From positions 62,001 through 126,000 of the forward strand of contig OY723298.1 of NCBI GenBank assembly GCA_963210315.1: 64,000 nucleotides of DNA. The letters are read 5' to 3'. This DNA comes from Rhynchopus euleeides (lineage: Eukaryota > Euglenozoa > Diplonemea > Diplonemida > Diplonemidae). Both the position numbers and the translations under genes were made by a program. This document shows, in pieces, positions 12,057 through 22,900 of the stretch; the first letter of the stretch is position 1; every line of letters starts with the position of its first letter. The notes under the pieces were generated by a model. The model did not search any database. It worked only from the letters and a program-made list of their open reading frames with translations, and was not told the origin of the DNA.

Positions 12057-14611
12057 TCAGTCCTTCTTGTCTTTCTTTTCTTTCTTGTCTTTGTGTTCTT
12101 TCTTCTCCTTCTTCTCCTTGTGCTCCTTGTGTTCCTTCGGTTCTTTGTGTTCGCGAGACTTCGAGCGGCGGCGGCGGCTCTTGTCCCCTCCGTCGTCTCC
12201 GTCCCCTCGGCTCTCGGAGCGGCGCCTCCTCCGGCTGTTCGTGGGAAGATTCAATGCAAGGACAGCAAGTGCTCGCCATACCTCTCTTTCTTGTCGTCCT
12301 TCTCCCCGTCGGTCTCCTCGCGATCGGAGTCACGCCTGCGCCTGCGGCTCTTCTCCTTGCTGTCGTCCTTGCTCTCCGACCTGCGCCTGCGGCGACTGTC
12401 CCTTCCGTCCGACTCTTTCTTGTCCTTCTTCTCCTTCTTCTCTTTGTGCTCCTTGTGCTCTTTCTTGTCGTCGTCCCTCCTGTCCTCGACCTCAGACTCA
12501 GACTCAGATTCGAGCGCCTTAGCAGCCTTCAAGGCTCCCTGCGGCTTGTGTGCCGACGGCGAGATGTCCGAAATGGTGGGATGCACCCCAAACTCGTCGT
12601 CCAGCGTCTTCCTGGGAGGCAGAGCCTGTGTCCCGATGGGTGCAGCAGGTGATGGGTAGTGTGCCGTGGGATTCTGCTGGGGCTTCGACAATGCGCCCAA
12701 CCCGTCAGATGAGGCCTCCCTCAGGTTTGCCCCAGGAAGCGTCGACGGTGCAGGCGAGTTTGTCAGGTTCTGTCCGTGTGCTCCAGGAGTGACACGGTTG
12801 TTTGCCCCAGCGGTTGGCAGCAGAGTGTGCCCATCCCCCATCACCTGCTTCGGAGGGCCCTGCATCTCCTCATCTTCGTCGAGTGGGTTGACGGCAGGCT
12901 TGACGGCGTTGACATTGGTTCGCTGCCCCCCAAACTGGCTCACGGCTGTCACCTGCCTGTCGTCATCACTGCGGCTGAGGAACTCCCAAATCGATGAAGT
13001 TGGCATCTGTGCCATGTCCTGGACGAAGCTGGAACAGCAGTCATCTCCCTGAGCACCCCCCATGGCGGTGCCACCACCACCCATGCCGGAGACTTGCCCG
13101 ACCGCGTTGGGCTGGCACATCGACCCGACCACCCAAAAGATCGGCCAGGTCACGATGTGGAGCAATGACGCGACGATAGGCCAGCAGATGACAAGCGCAA
13201 TCAGAAGCACGCTGGTGAGGAAGCCGTTGTCGAAGTCCTTCCAGAATCTCTGCAACTTCGGTCCCCCCTGCCCACGGTAGAAGCCGTTGAACTTCATGTA
13301 GAAGTACAGCTCTGTCACGATGAAGAAGAAGGCCCACACTGACACTGCGCCGTGGCAGATGCTCATGATCGCCTGCGGGTAGAAAATGGAATGGGTAGAA
13401 AGCCAGGCATTGCAGCAGTGCATCTGAATGGCATACCTTCAACTCCTTGATCCGCACGGGATCCGCCTGGGCACCGTCAGCCACCCAGTTGCGTGTGAAG
13501 ACGTAGTAAAACAGCCACATGCTGGCAGAGAGCGCCACAAGAAAGTACAGCAGCACACGGAATGTTTGGGCGCTGTGTGGAAGAAGGAAATTGGTCCAAA
13601 GAGTTTGTGAAAGCAGGACGGCGATTCACAGATTTCGGGAAGCAGGCCATACCGTGCGATGTAGTACATCATGAACGAGGCATCGAAATTCTCGCAGATC
13701 CGCCCTCCGGAACCCAGCACATCCTTCGAGTAGTTACACTTGTGGTCGAACGTGAGCTCGTAGTTGTCAGGGAGAGGGGTTCTGTCATCGTCTGCAAGGA
13801 CACCGGCAACCCGCTCCGAGGTACCCGTGGTGTCATTATCTGTGGGGGTGCATGTGCAATCCACAGGCGGAGGGCACGGTGCTGCCGTGTCCGGAGCGTT
13901 CGTCTCCGGGGCCGGTGTTGGCGCGAGTGTTGGCGGTGCTGGTGTCGGAGGTGCCGGCGTCGGAGGCGCTGGTGTCGCAGGCGCCGTTGTCGGAGGTGCT
14001 GGTGTCGGAGGCGCTGGTGTCAGAGGTGCTGGTGTCGGAGGTGCTGGTGTCGGAGGCGCTGGCGTCGGAGGCGCTGGTGTCGGAGGCGCTGGTGTCGGAG
14101 GCAGTGGTGTTGGAGGTGCTGGTGTCGGTGCCGGTGCTGTTGCAAGCTGCCTCTTCAGCACGTTGAGGGCTGCTGCATGGTAACTGATCAGCTCCTTGAC
14201 ACGGTCCTCAGGTTCGATGTGGTCGTAGAGGTGCATCTGGAGCTCGGCGGAATCGCCACCCCCCAAGAGCTCAACCAGGTTATCGTCCTGATCGTACGTC
14301 CCAGTGATGGCCCCGATGCCCGCCACTGCGCACATGAGCAGCAGCACCGCCAGCATGAGGGGGATGTAAGATGTCAGGGTGTCCTCTCCGCCCTGCTCGC
14401 CACCACAGCATTGCTGCTGCTGCTGGCCGCTGTCGCCACAGCAACCACCTCCGCTCTGGTCGCAGCACCCTTGCTGCCCCCCCTGCTGCTCAGGGCAGCA
14501 GCAGCCCTGCTGCGGGCCAGGGTAGGCAGAGTTCATGTTGCCCTGCGCGCCGGGCTGTGCAGGCATGCTGTTTATCTGCTGCACATTCGAGTTGCCCCAT
14601 CCCCGCTGCAT
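12057..14611 (-). CDS. Multi-pass membrane protein: Cys-rich head, Thr/Pro/Ala stalk, RS/KE tail (4 exons)
   Basis: The spliced protein is 787 aa. Introns are 13573-13652, 13373-13436 and 12235-12281, all GTATG...AG, and each join keeps the frame. Order along the protein: a Gln/Gly/Cys-rich head (residues 37-69, with CCC and several CC pairs); a membrane segment at about 82-104; a short acidic stretch; a TPAPP repeat stalk at about 160-236; a region with several Cys (CPPPVDCTCTP, then CNYSK and CENF); membrane segments at about 326-345, 367-391 and 417-450; a long polar region; and a C-terminus of KKEHKEHKEKK and RRRRRSES blocks. The stalk is probably lumenal or extracellular and O-glycosylated, which would leave the Cys-rich head and charged tail facing the cytosol if the helix count is right. 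The paired Cys could be palmitoylated. I do not recognise the family. ATG at 14611 is the first in the open frame. Confidence 0.82.
13904..14134 (-). repeat. Coding minisatellite for the TPAPP stalk
   Basis: A 15-bp repeat reads on the plus strand as ggtgctggtgtcgga, with frequent ggc/ggt swaps. It encodes tandem TPAPP in exon 1 of the membrane protein gene. Single-codon variants (TPLPP, TPAPL, TTAPA, TLAP) are scattered. The unit length is a multiple of three, so copy-number change would not break the frame. Confidence 0.85.
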
Positions 14612-14867
14612 CTTGCAGTCAACGTGTCACTGCGGGTGGGATGATGGTTGGTGCCTGTGCCGAACAACAGCCCCTGCAAACCTGCAAACAGATTGACAAC
14701 CTTGCAACGGGAAGAAACAGTGCATGGGGCTTCGCTTGTGCAGAAAAGTGAGCTGCGAGGTAGGCGAAAGAAAAAGGGTGTCGGGCAAGTTGGGTGTTGG
14801 GGGCAGACTTACGGGCCATCTAACTGACTACTGTTTGTTGGTGTCTCTTTGAAAAAAGAGACCCACA

Positions 14868-16220
14868 TCATGCCTTGTGCGCCAAGCGCCCTACAGACTC
14901 TCCGATCTCTTTGCAGGTGAGCTTCTTCGACTTCAGCTCACCTGGCGCGAGATACCTGTCGTACAGCTGCTGTCTGATCACCACCTGCCTCTCTTTGGGC
15001 ATGTCATAGAGGCGGTGCACCTGCTCCTTCATCGCCTCGGGTGACGACAAATGCACCTTCGGGGGCGACGGGAGGTACTTGCTCGTCAGTTCCTGACGGC
15101 GAGCCGAGTCGCGCTCAATCGACTCGCTGTATAGCCTCGCCGTCGAAGCCTGAATGGTTTCGGTATCAAGCTGGGTCGTCTTACTGAACGGCAGCGCTGC
15201 AAGCTCTGAATCGATTTTCTCTTTCTGAGCCTGCTTATTTGCCACCTGTGTGTAGTACAGCCTCTCGTTGATGTCCTGCAGCTTCAGCCCCTGCTTGCTC
15301 TTGGGGGGCGACGTAGCATACTTGCGAGCGAGCTCCTCAGTCTCCTTCTGCTGGTGAGTGAAGGAGTCGTCATGGAGGCGTTTTACAATCCCCTCCAGCT
15401 TCTCCTTGGGCACCAACACACGCCAACGTGGAACCAGCCACTGTTTGGCCCCTGCCGGCTGCAGCGCTTCTCGGTGTGCGGGCGGCGGGGGAATGTTGTG
15501 CGCCACACCGCACGACGCTGCGAGAGAGAAGAGTTTGGCCACCACCACAGCCCGCTCCTCCTCCTCATAAGGGAGGCGGAAGTACAACCGGGAGGGAGTC
15601 GAGATTGCCGGAGGCTGGAAGTGAAAGTTCAACCTCAGAAGCACCTCCGTCACCTTGGGGCCGTCCGCCGTGAGTTTGATGCGCTTCTCAGACGCCTTCC
15701 CCTGCAGACGCACGTTCCTCCCAGTCTGGGGGTCTGTGAATTCTGCGCCCCCGAGGGACTTGAAACGCACCTTGTTGGGCTTGCAGAGATCCTCGAGCAG
15801 GTCTGACGTGGCAAACTGCGTTGACTTGAGGGGCGTGCTGCAGAGCATCGGACCCTCCGACGGCTTGTACGGCGGAGGGGGGCGGTGCGCAGGGGGGCGG
15901 GGTCTCTCAACCCTCGGCACGTCAGACTTTTTGGGCACTTCGCGCGGCAGGAACACACCCCTCTCGCCTTCGTACTGCTGCGCGTTGACTTGTGTGGGTG
16001 GCGCGGAGAGCTGGGCGTTTTCAGATGGCCCATGGTGATCTGCTGCTGGGGACGCTAGCGTCTGCACCCCGAGGCGGTGCAGCAGCTGCAGGTGCTTCGC
16101 ATACTTGCAGTGCAGCTCCGTGCTGACAGCACCGCCACATCCGCTGCAGTACCTCCCGAGCCCCGCGATGGCCTCGCCACAGGCGTCGCAGCAAGGCACA
16201 GTGTGGGCGCGATGTCGCAT
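14868..16220 (-). CDS. Zinc-ribbon protein with four RLY-type repeats
   Basis: With the ATG at 16220 the product is 450 aa. The N-terminus has a CxxC-x10-CxxC pair (C11, C14, C25, C28), a zinc-ribbon pattern. A proline-rich linker follows (about residues 105-130, with repeated Pro-Arg and PPPP), then a folded-looking middle region (about 140-275). The C-terminal third has four repeats starting near residues 281, 319, 361 and 403, each opening RLH/RLY and continuing with a Lys/Arg/Glu/Gln-rich helix; three of them end in KY or RY followed closely by Pro. The open frame continues upstream to 16298, and another ATG at 16268 (MCPRH...) is possible. I prefer 16220 because it directly precedes the zinc ribbon and follows a good AG acceptor-like site. 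Function unknown. The repeats remind me of hypothetical proteins in kinetoplastids, but that is memory, not a search. Confidence 0.8.
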   Translation of the reverse strand: MRHRAHTVPCCDACGEAIAGLGRYCSGCGGAVSTELHCKYAKHLQLLHRLGVQTLASPAADHHGPSENAQLSAPPTQVNAQQYEGERGVFLPREVPKKSDVPRVERPRPPAHRPPPPYKPSEGPMLCSTPLKSTQFATSDLLEDLCKPNKVRFKSLGGAEFTDPQTGRNVRLQGKASEKRIKLTADGPKVTEVLLRLNFHFQPPAISTPSRLYFRLPYEEEERAVVVAKLFSLAASCGVAHNIPPPPAHREALQPAGAKQWLVPRWRVLVPKEKLEGIVKRLHDDSFTHQQKETEELARKYATSPPKSKQGLKLQDINERLYYTQVANKQAQKEKIDSELAALPFSKTTQLDTETIQASTARLYSESIERDSARRQELTSKYLPSPPKVHLSSPEAMKEQVHRLYDMPKERQVVIRQQLYDRYLAPGELKSKKLTCKEIGESVGRLAHKA

Positions 16221-17096
16221 GACGGGGGGGTGTGTACCTGGGCAGGCTGGTGTGTGTCGAGGGCACATCACAGGCACTGCTGCCACTACGCAAAACACAG
16301 GTGATTGTCACCTTGGAGTCAAAAATACGGCCAGAGGAGCAACAGTGCTTGAAATCATGGTGGAGGGGGTGAGGCACGACGCTGCTGTGGGGTTGATCTG
16401 TGGCTTTTTCCCTTTTTCGAACAATGAATCCCAGTCCCGGGAGTGATGTGTTGACGTAACAAGGCAATGGGGCGAGACAGGGGCTAGCGCGCCTTCATGG
16501 ATGAGTGTGACGAGGATAGGACCGTACGCCTGAGCGCTCGGTGCGGGGGGAGGGGATCGGCTTGTTGCCGGGAATGTGTTCCGTCCATCGACGGCAGCCT
16601 GAGTGCAGCGCGAACAGACGCGTGGCACATTGTCTTGTGAGGCAGACGAACTTTGGCGCATCACCGTTGGCTGCATCAGCTCGTGTGTCAGCGACCAAAA
16701 GGCTGAGGTTGTCGCCGAGAGAGATGGGCATGTGCTACGGGGGGTATTTTTCCTTGCACACCTTCCCATTTTTCGTTTCGTAGGGGGTTGTGGGGGCGGT
16801 TGCGGAATCCCTTCTTCCCCCTTCCCGCCCCCCACAGGCCGTTCGTTTCTCACGGCAAAAAACTGACAGAAATATAAGGGCATCAAAGGGATGAACCAAC
16901 AAAACTTGCACGGCGCCACCGATAACTATACAAGGCCAACACCCTTGGTGACAGAATTGCACTGACTAAGACCATTCCTGCCATGTTGAAGTGTATGCCC
17001 AGCAAAGTTATGCACCAAACAAAGCCACGAGCAAAAAGTGCCAGTGAGCATTGAGAGACCCTCAGAATCCCTACCAACAGCTTCGCCGAAGGCAAA
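16221..17096. other. Intergenic region, no gene seen
   Basis: The DNA between the L7 stop codon and the zinc-ribbon gene start has only short open frames with no motif. It should contain the 3' UTR of the L7 gene and the 5' region of the zinc-ribbon gene, both minus strand. Confidence 0.5.
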
Positions 17097-18279
17097 TCAG
17101 AGCTTTTTCACCGTTCGGCGCTTCTTCGCTGCAGGCTTCTTCTCCACAGGCTCCTCCTTCTCCACCTCCTTCGGCGCCTCAGCCACGGGCTCTGCAGGCG
17201 CAGCGCGCTTCTTGCCTGTGGTCTTCTTGGCAGAAGGCAGCTCGGGCATGACGGTGAGCAGGTAGGAGGCGAAGGTGTTGTCGCCAGCGGTGGTGTTCCT
17301 CTCGCGCTTGCGGCGGGTGACCACTGCGTCGTCCTTCTCCGGAGGCTCCAGACGGAAGGGTGCCAGGAAGTCGACCACGGCCTGGAACTGCTCGGTGTGG
17401 TTGGAGATGGCGTGCTCCATGTCCTCCAGACACAGGATGCCCTGTGCCCCCAGCTGCTTCTCAATCACCATGTTGCCGCCCAAGGGGATGCGCATCCCGC
17501 TGTCGTTGGTGGTGTACCCACGCGTGCGCAGCAGCACGCCCACCTGCTCCGGGGTGGGGTAGCCCCACTTCACGTAGTCCTTCAGCATGTGCAGCTGCTT
17601 CAGGCTCGCCTCGTTGACCGTCAGGAAGACACCCTCGTACATCTTGTGGAGGCGCCACATCTTCAGCAGACGGCGGGACACCTCCGGGATGTCGTCGCTG
17701 TGGTGGCATGAGGTGGCGGCAGTGCAGTGCAGTGAGTCAGGCATACCCCTTCACGCGGATCACGAATGCCAGGGACCCCTCGTAGGTCTTCGGCACCGCC
17801 ATGGGTGTCCGCACCTGCTGACGGTGCCTCCGTGCCAGGTCCTTCTTGTTGGCCTCACGACGCTTGAAGTTGTTGATGAAGTCACGAGCGTTCCGGAAAA
17901 CCTGCACACGTCGGGTGGTGATGTGGCGTCGCCTGAAGGTGCCCGAAGACGACGTGCAGAAGACCCGCACGGTAGGTCATCGCCTGTGACTTCACTGACC
18001 CAAGCTGCACAAAGGTGATCCGGGGCTCGACGCACCACATTCCCTGTTCCACCACATACTTGTTTCCGCAGTTCACGCTTCTTCCCTGCTGCCCGCTGCT
18101 GGTCGAGACCCTTCCTGACCTTGTCGGCGTGAACCTGCAAAAGGAATGGGTGCGATTCATTCACTTGGCTGGAACATTCATACCCGCTCGATCTTCTTTC
18201 TCCTTTTCAACACAGTTGTCTCAATCCGCTCACCAGGACCCGAAGCGATGTGCTTCGGCACATTGGCGTTGCGCCCCAT
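17097..18279 (-). CDS. RPL7: 60S ribosomal protein L7 (uL30), 4 exons
   Basis: The spliced product is 308 aa. Introns are 18135-18183 (49 nt), 17902-18059 (158 nt) and 17698-17746 (48 nt), with GTATGA, GTATGT and GTATGC donors. Exon 1 encodes MGRNANVPKHIASGPGERI. The uL30 signature runs through exons 3 and 4: LAFVIRVKG, then VSRRLLKMWRLHKMYEGVF, KDYVKWGYPTPEQV, RGYTTNDSGMRIPL and the GILCLEDMEHAI stretch. L7 binds 28S rRNA in the large subunit. Usual eukaryotic L7 is about 245-250 aa; the extra length here is a Lys/Ala/Glu-rich tail of about 50 residues (AAPAEPVAEAPKEVEKEEPV and on) after the conserved core. It lies 268 nt downstream of COQ2. A possible trans-splice acceptor (ctgccag) is about 16 nt upstream of the ATG. 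Confidence 0.97.
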
Positions 18280-18547
18280 GATTGTGTGTGACCTGGCAGG
18301 GTGCGTGGTGTTGTGGTGTTCTGTTGCTATCAGACGAGCACACAAGGGGAAGGGTGCAGGGACAGGAGGTCGCTGGCTTGCTCTCTCGGCAACGGCGAAT
18401 ATCAGAGGGAGTCTCGCCCCCTTGCACCCCCGTGTTCGAAGAACAAAGGAGGGTTCCGTGGCTGGTCTTGCTCAGAGGTGGAGAGTTCCGTCACCGGATA
18501 ACCGACTTATTCGTTACCCACATTCGAAACCCACTGACTACACAACA

Positions 18548-19762
18548 TCACCACCAGGCCACCCGCTGCAGGCCCTCGCCCACGGGGATGTGCCCTGTGA
18601 GGACGCCGCGGACCAGATCGGCGTTCTGGAGGGTGTGCACATTTCCCAGCCAGGCAACCTCACGTTTCGTTTCTTCGGTTGCTTCGGTCTCAGCCGTCCG
18701 TGGCCATCCCACGAGGTTCGAAGCAATGGCAAGACACAGTGAAGCACAGATCATCAGACCGTAGTGCTTGTTGGCCAGGAAAAACCTGCCACAGTGCGCA
18801 GGGTTGTTGAGGTCCGTGATGCTCAGGGCACGGTGCAGGAATGCACCGGAGGAAACAGCCCCGACGAAGAAGACGGGCGCGTTAAGGCACCCCGCAGAAG
18901 TGGCGCTGACTATCAGAAGGAATGTTGTGGCCGCACCGAAGGCGTGCAGAACATCCTTCGATTCGCCGAAGAGGATGGCAGAAGACTTCACCCCAATCTT
19001 GATGTCGTCCTCCTTGTCTTGGTGCGCGTACACCGTGTCGTACATCATCGTCCAGCAGATGCCGGCGGCATACATCGGGCCCACGACGTGCCACGACACA
19101 GTATGGCAGACCGACGCGTACCCCACCATCACCCCCCAGTTGAAGGTGAGCCCCAGAAACAGCTGCGGCAAGTGCGTGAAGCGCTTAAACAGGGGATAGC
19201 TGAAAACGCATGGCAGCGACAGGATGCCGATGCCGACACACGAGGGATGCAGCGACAGCAGCACGGCGCCCCCCACTGCCACATTCGCAACGAGGTACCC
19301 TGATGCGCGCCCGACGGACACCTCCCCCGAGGCGATGGGGCGTGTCTTGGTGCGCTCCACCTTGCCGTCGAAGTCCCGGTCCCAGATGTCGTTGATGATG
19401 CAGCCTGCGCTGCGCATCACGAAGGCGCCTGCTGCGAACAGGGCCAACACATCCACGGGCAGAAGGGGCAGGGGGCCGGACACAGCAGCCTGTGCGAGAA
19501 CTGCATCGCTCCCGAGCACCAGCCCCCTCTCTGCGGCAAGCAGCGTGCCGTGCCCCAAGGCGTGCCCCCAGTAGCAGGGGAGGAGGAGGAGCCACGTCCC
19601 GATACTCTTGTCGTACCGGATCAGGCGCTTGTAAGCATCGAGGTGCTGGGCGAAGGTTGCGGGCTTTGGCACCACCGCTGCACCGGCCCCCGCCTGGCCT
19701 GAGGCACAACGCCTCACAATGCCCGCCCTGCAGGACCACCGCGCGTGCCGCAGGGACATCAT
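18548..19762 (-). CDS. COQ2: 4-hydroxybenzoate polyprenyltransferase, mitochondrial (UbiA family)
   Basis: A single exon encodes 404 aa. The enzyme attaches the polyprenyl tail to 4-hydroxybenzoate in ubiquinone synthesis, in the mitochondrial inner membrane. Both Mg-diphosphate motifs are intact: NDIWDRDFDGKVERTKTRP at residues 124-142 (D125, D128, D132) and YDTVYAHQDKEDDIKIGVKS at 241-260 (D249, D253). Several hydrophobic helices lie between and after them. The N-terminus (MMSLRHARWSCRAGIVRRC) is Arg-rich with no acidic residue, as expected for mitochondrial import. The open frame runs on upstream of the MM, but that part is low-complexity Pro/Ser/Thr without homology, so I start at 19762. 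The preceding coiled-coil gene ends only 181 nt upstream. The insert between the first helix and the first motif (about residues 78-103) looks longer than usual. A haem A or menaquinone prenyltransferase is less likely given the GVKS motif. Confidence 0.95.
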   Translation of the reverse strand: MMSLRHARWSCRAGIVRRCASGQAGAGAAVVPKPATFAQHLDAYKRLIRYDKSIGTWLLLLPCYWGHALGHGTLLAAERGLVLGSDAVLAQAAVSGPLPLLPVDVLALFAAGAFVMRSAGCIINDIWDRDFDGKVERTKTRPIASGEVSVGRASGYLVANVAVGGAVLLSLHPSCVGIGILSLPCVFSYPLFKRFTHLPQLFLGLTFNWGVMVGYASVCHTVSWHVVGPMYAAGICWTMMYDTVYAHQDKEDDIKIGVKSSAILFGESKDVLHAFGAATTFLLIVSATSAGCLNAPVFFVGAVSSGAFLHRALSITDLNNPAHCGRFFLANKHYGLMICASLCLAIASNLVGWPRTAETEATEETKREVAWLGNVHTLQNADLVRGVLTGHIPVGEGLQRVAWW

Positions 19763-19943
19763 TGTCGCATGGGCTTTGGTACTGAGTGTGCGGGGTGGAG
19801 GGGGGATGCGCGTTGGCCTGCAGCAGGCAACAAGTGAAGCACAGCAAGGAGGGGGGAGGGGAGGGGGGGTGGTGGTGGAGTCCTTCTCCTCAGTGCCTCT
19901 CGGAAGAGAGTGCCTGTCCCCAGACTCTCGACGAGCGAAGTGA

Positions 19944-22900
19944 CTAGAAAGTGACCCCGATTGCCTGGGGCAGAGGGAGCGTCCCCAGAGCAGGCGACGG
20001 GTGCACGGCGGAAGGCATGTGCTGCACTGTGCGGGGGGTGCTGCCCGCGCTGTCCGGGTCCTTGTCGGATGGCAGGCTGAAGTGGATGTCATCCATGTCC
20101 TCATCTTCCTCCGCATCTTCGAGCTGGATCTCTTCGGGCACGTCGTCCGTGCGGTTGTCGGTGGCGAAAACCAGATCACACAGCGTCTCTGACTCGGAGC
20201 TCTGCCTGCCCTGGCTGGCGCAGTCTTGGCTGGGCAGTGGAGATGACTGAAGGTGTGCTTTCGGATGTGCCTCGCGTGTCAGCGCATCTGCCTCACTGAT
20301 GCGATGCGACTGCAGGGGTGCTTGGTCTGGCAGTGCCTCGCGTGGTGTATCTGATTCGGTGTTCTGCCTGTCCTCCTGGTTCGCGCAGTCTGACGGCAGG
20401 CGTGCTTGGTTGGGCAGTGCCTCGTGTGGCAGCGCCGAGTCGGAGCTCTGCCTGTCCTCACTGGCGCGATATGACTCTGTCTGGTTCGGTGATGTTTCGC
20501 GTGCTGATCCGGAGCTCTGCCTGTCCTGGCTCGCGCAGTCTGACCCGGTGCTCTGCCTGCCTTCAGTGATGCGATGTGACGACTGCCGGCGCCCTTCGTC
20601 TGGGAGTCCCTCGCGGAGCAGCGCACCTGAGTCGGAGCCCTGCCACTGACTGCTGCGATGTGACTCCAGGCGCATTGGCTTCGCTTCGCGTGCTGGTTCA
20701 GAGCTCTGCCTGTCCTGGCTCGCGCAGTCTGACCCGGTGCTCTGCCTGCCTTCAGTGATGCGATGTGACGACTGCCGGCGCCCTTCGTCCGGGAGTCCCT
20801 CGCGTAGCAGCGCACCTGAGTCGGAGCCCTGCCACTGACTGCTGCGATGTGACTCCAGGCGCATTGGCTTCGCTTCGCGTGCTGATTCAGAGCTCTGCCT
20901 GTCCTGGCTCGCGCAGTCTTGGTTGGGCAACGTCTCGCGTTGCAGCGCATCTGACCCGAAGCTTTGCATGTCCTCACTGATGCGATGCGACTGCAGGTGT
21001 GCTTGGTCTGCCTCGCGTGGCGTATCTGATTCAGTGTTCTGCCTGTCTTCTCCAGTGTCTGACGGCAGGGCATGTGGCAGCGCCTCCGAGTCGGAGCTCT
21101 TGTCCTCACTGGCGCGACATGACTGCAAGCGTGTCTGGTTAGGTGGTGCTTCGCGTGCTGATTCGGAGCTCTGATCAGAGCTCGGTCTGTCCTCACTGCC
21201 GCGATATGACTGACGGCGTGCCTGATAGGAGGGCGGATAGAAGGTGTGCGTCGGAAGTGCATCTGACCCGGTGTTCTGCCTGCCTTCACTGGTGCGATGC
21301 GACTGCCGTGCTTGATGGGGCAGTACCTCGGGAGGCAGTGCACCTGAGTCGGAGCCCTGCCACTTACTGCTGCAATATGACTGCAGACGCGTTTGGTTCG
21401 CTTCACGTGCTGGTCCAGAGCTCTGCCTGTCCTGGCTCGCGCAGTCTGACGGCAGGCGTGCTTGGTTGGGCAGTGCTTCGCGCGGCGTGTGGTGGGCGGC
21501 GCGGACTGTATCTGAGTCGGAGCTCTGTCTGTCCTCACTGCCGCGATACGACTGCAGGCGTGCTTGGTTCGAGAGAGCGTTCCGCAGTACTGTCCCCCGA
21601 ACCCCAACCGGCTCGTCCTCTGCAGTGCCGAGAGGGAGAGGATCAGGTAGCTCCGAGTCGGCTGATTCCCCAGAAGCAGGGCAAGGCTGCAGCAGCGCCA
21701 ACAGCGAGGTATCGTTGATACTGTCCTCCGTTCCCTCGTCCAGCATGCCTGAGTCCTCGGCAACCGGGGCTGCTGCGCCTGTTCCTGCATCCCGCGCGGA
21801 CACGGCGGATGTCTCCGTGCGGGGGACCTCAGGCAGCATGCACGGTGAAGGCCCGCTGGCCTTGGTCTTGGGCGCAGTCGCACAAGCGGGATACAGCTTC
21901 TTGCAGGGGTCCTCCTTTTCGCCAGTCTCGCGGGCGAGCTCGGTAAGGTTCTGCACGGTCAGCATGAGTGGGCGGCTGCTGAGGGTCGGCGTCGGGTGGG
22001 CCACGCGGTCGGACTCGTCGGAGAGGAGTGCCCCCTCAGGCGAGGCGGACGGGGTCACAGGGGAGGCAGCTGCAGACACAGACTTGCCAGGGTCCGGCAG
22101 TTCGAGAGGCGTCCCTTCCTGAGAACGGAAGCTGTCGTTTATCGAAGCACGATTTGCTGTCTGCGGTGCGTAGCGAGCGCTGTCCTGCACAATCCCGTTG
22201 TCTGGTGGTGAGGCGAGGGAGTGTGTCTGCGGGCGCTCCGACCTGCACTCGAGGCGGAGGACAGCGGACATGTGCTCTGTATGCATCTTCTCGATCCTGT
22301 CGTTGAACATTGCAAGCTGCTCCCGCTGCCCCTGCACCAGCTGCATCAGCTCTGTCTGCTCCTCGTCTCTGCAGTTTGTCTCGAACTGCTGCACCCGACT
22401 CTGCCGCTCGGACCGCACGATGCTGATGAAGCTATCGACCGTGTCGTGCATAAGGGTGAGCCGCACCTGCGTTTCCTCAGTGACGTGGTGCTGCTGTGCC
22501 TTTAAATCACGGACAAGGGCCAGCTCGAGCGATTTCGTCTTTGACACCTTCCTCAGTTCCTCCACCTGCGTCTCCAGCGACAGGATCAGGGCGCTGCGCT
22601 GCTTGCAGGTCTCTGTCATATCTTCAAGATCCTTCTTCAACCGCTCCTGCAGTTCAGCAGTCACGGTCTGCTTCTCCTTCATCAGCTCATGCTCGGAGTG
22701 GATGCGCGTCCGCTCGCTCTCGCTGGTGCGCAGCTCCTTCCGGATCTTGGTGAGGGCTTGGCTCTTCTGCAGGCTGCGGGTCAGCCTTGAGGTAAGGTCG
22801 AGAACCTGCGCTGACAGCTCGTCACACGAAATGCCACTTGCCATCAGCTGTGCCTTGGTGCCCGTCAGCTCCTCCCACCTCTCTGCTGCCTCACGGCTGT

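Noticed and set aside
19763..20179. N-terminal extension of COQ2
   Set aside because: The upstream open stretch is Ser/Thr/Pro-rich low complexity, overlaps the end of the next gene, and would bury the mitochondrial targeting sequence.
20279..21883. 534-aa minus-strand frame overlapping the coiled-coil gene
   Set aside because: It lies entirely in the Ser-rich repeat field in another frame, is Arg/Ala/Pro-rich and repetitive, and follows from the repeat's base pattern. The coiled-coil frame is longer and continuous with heptads.
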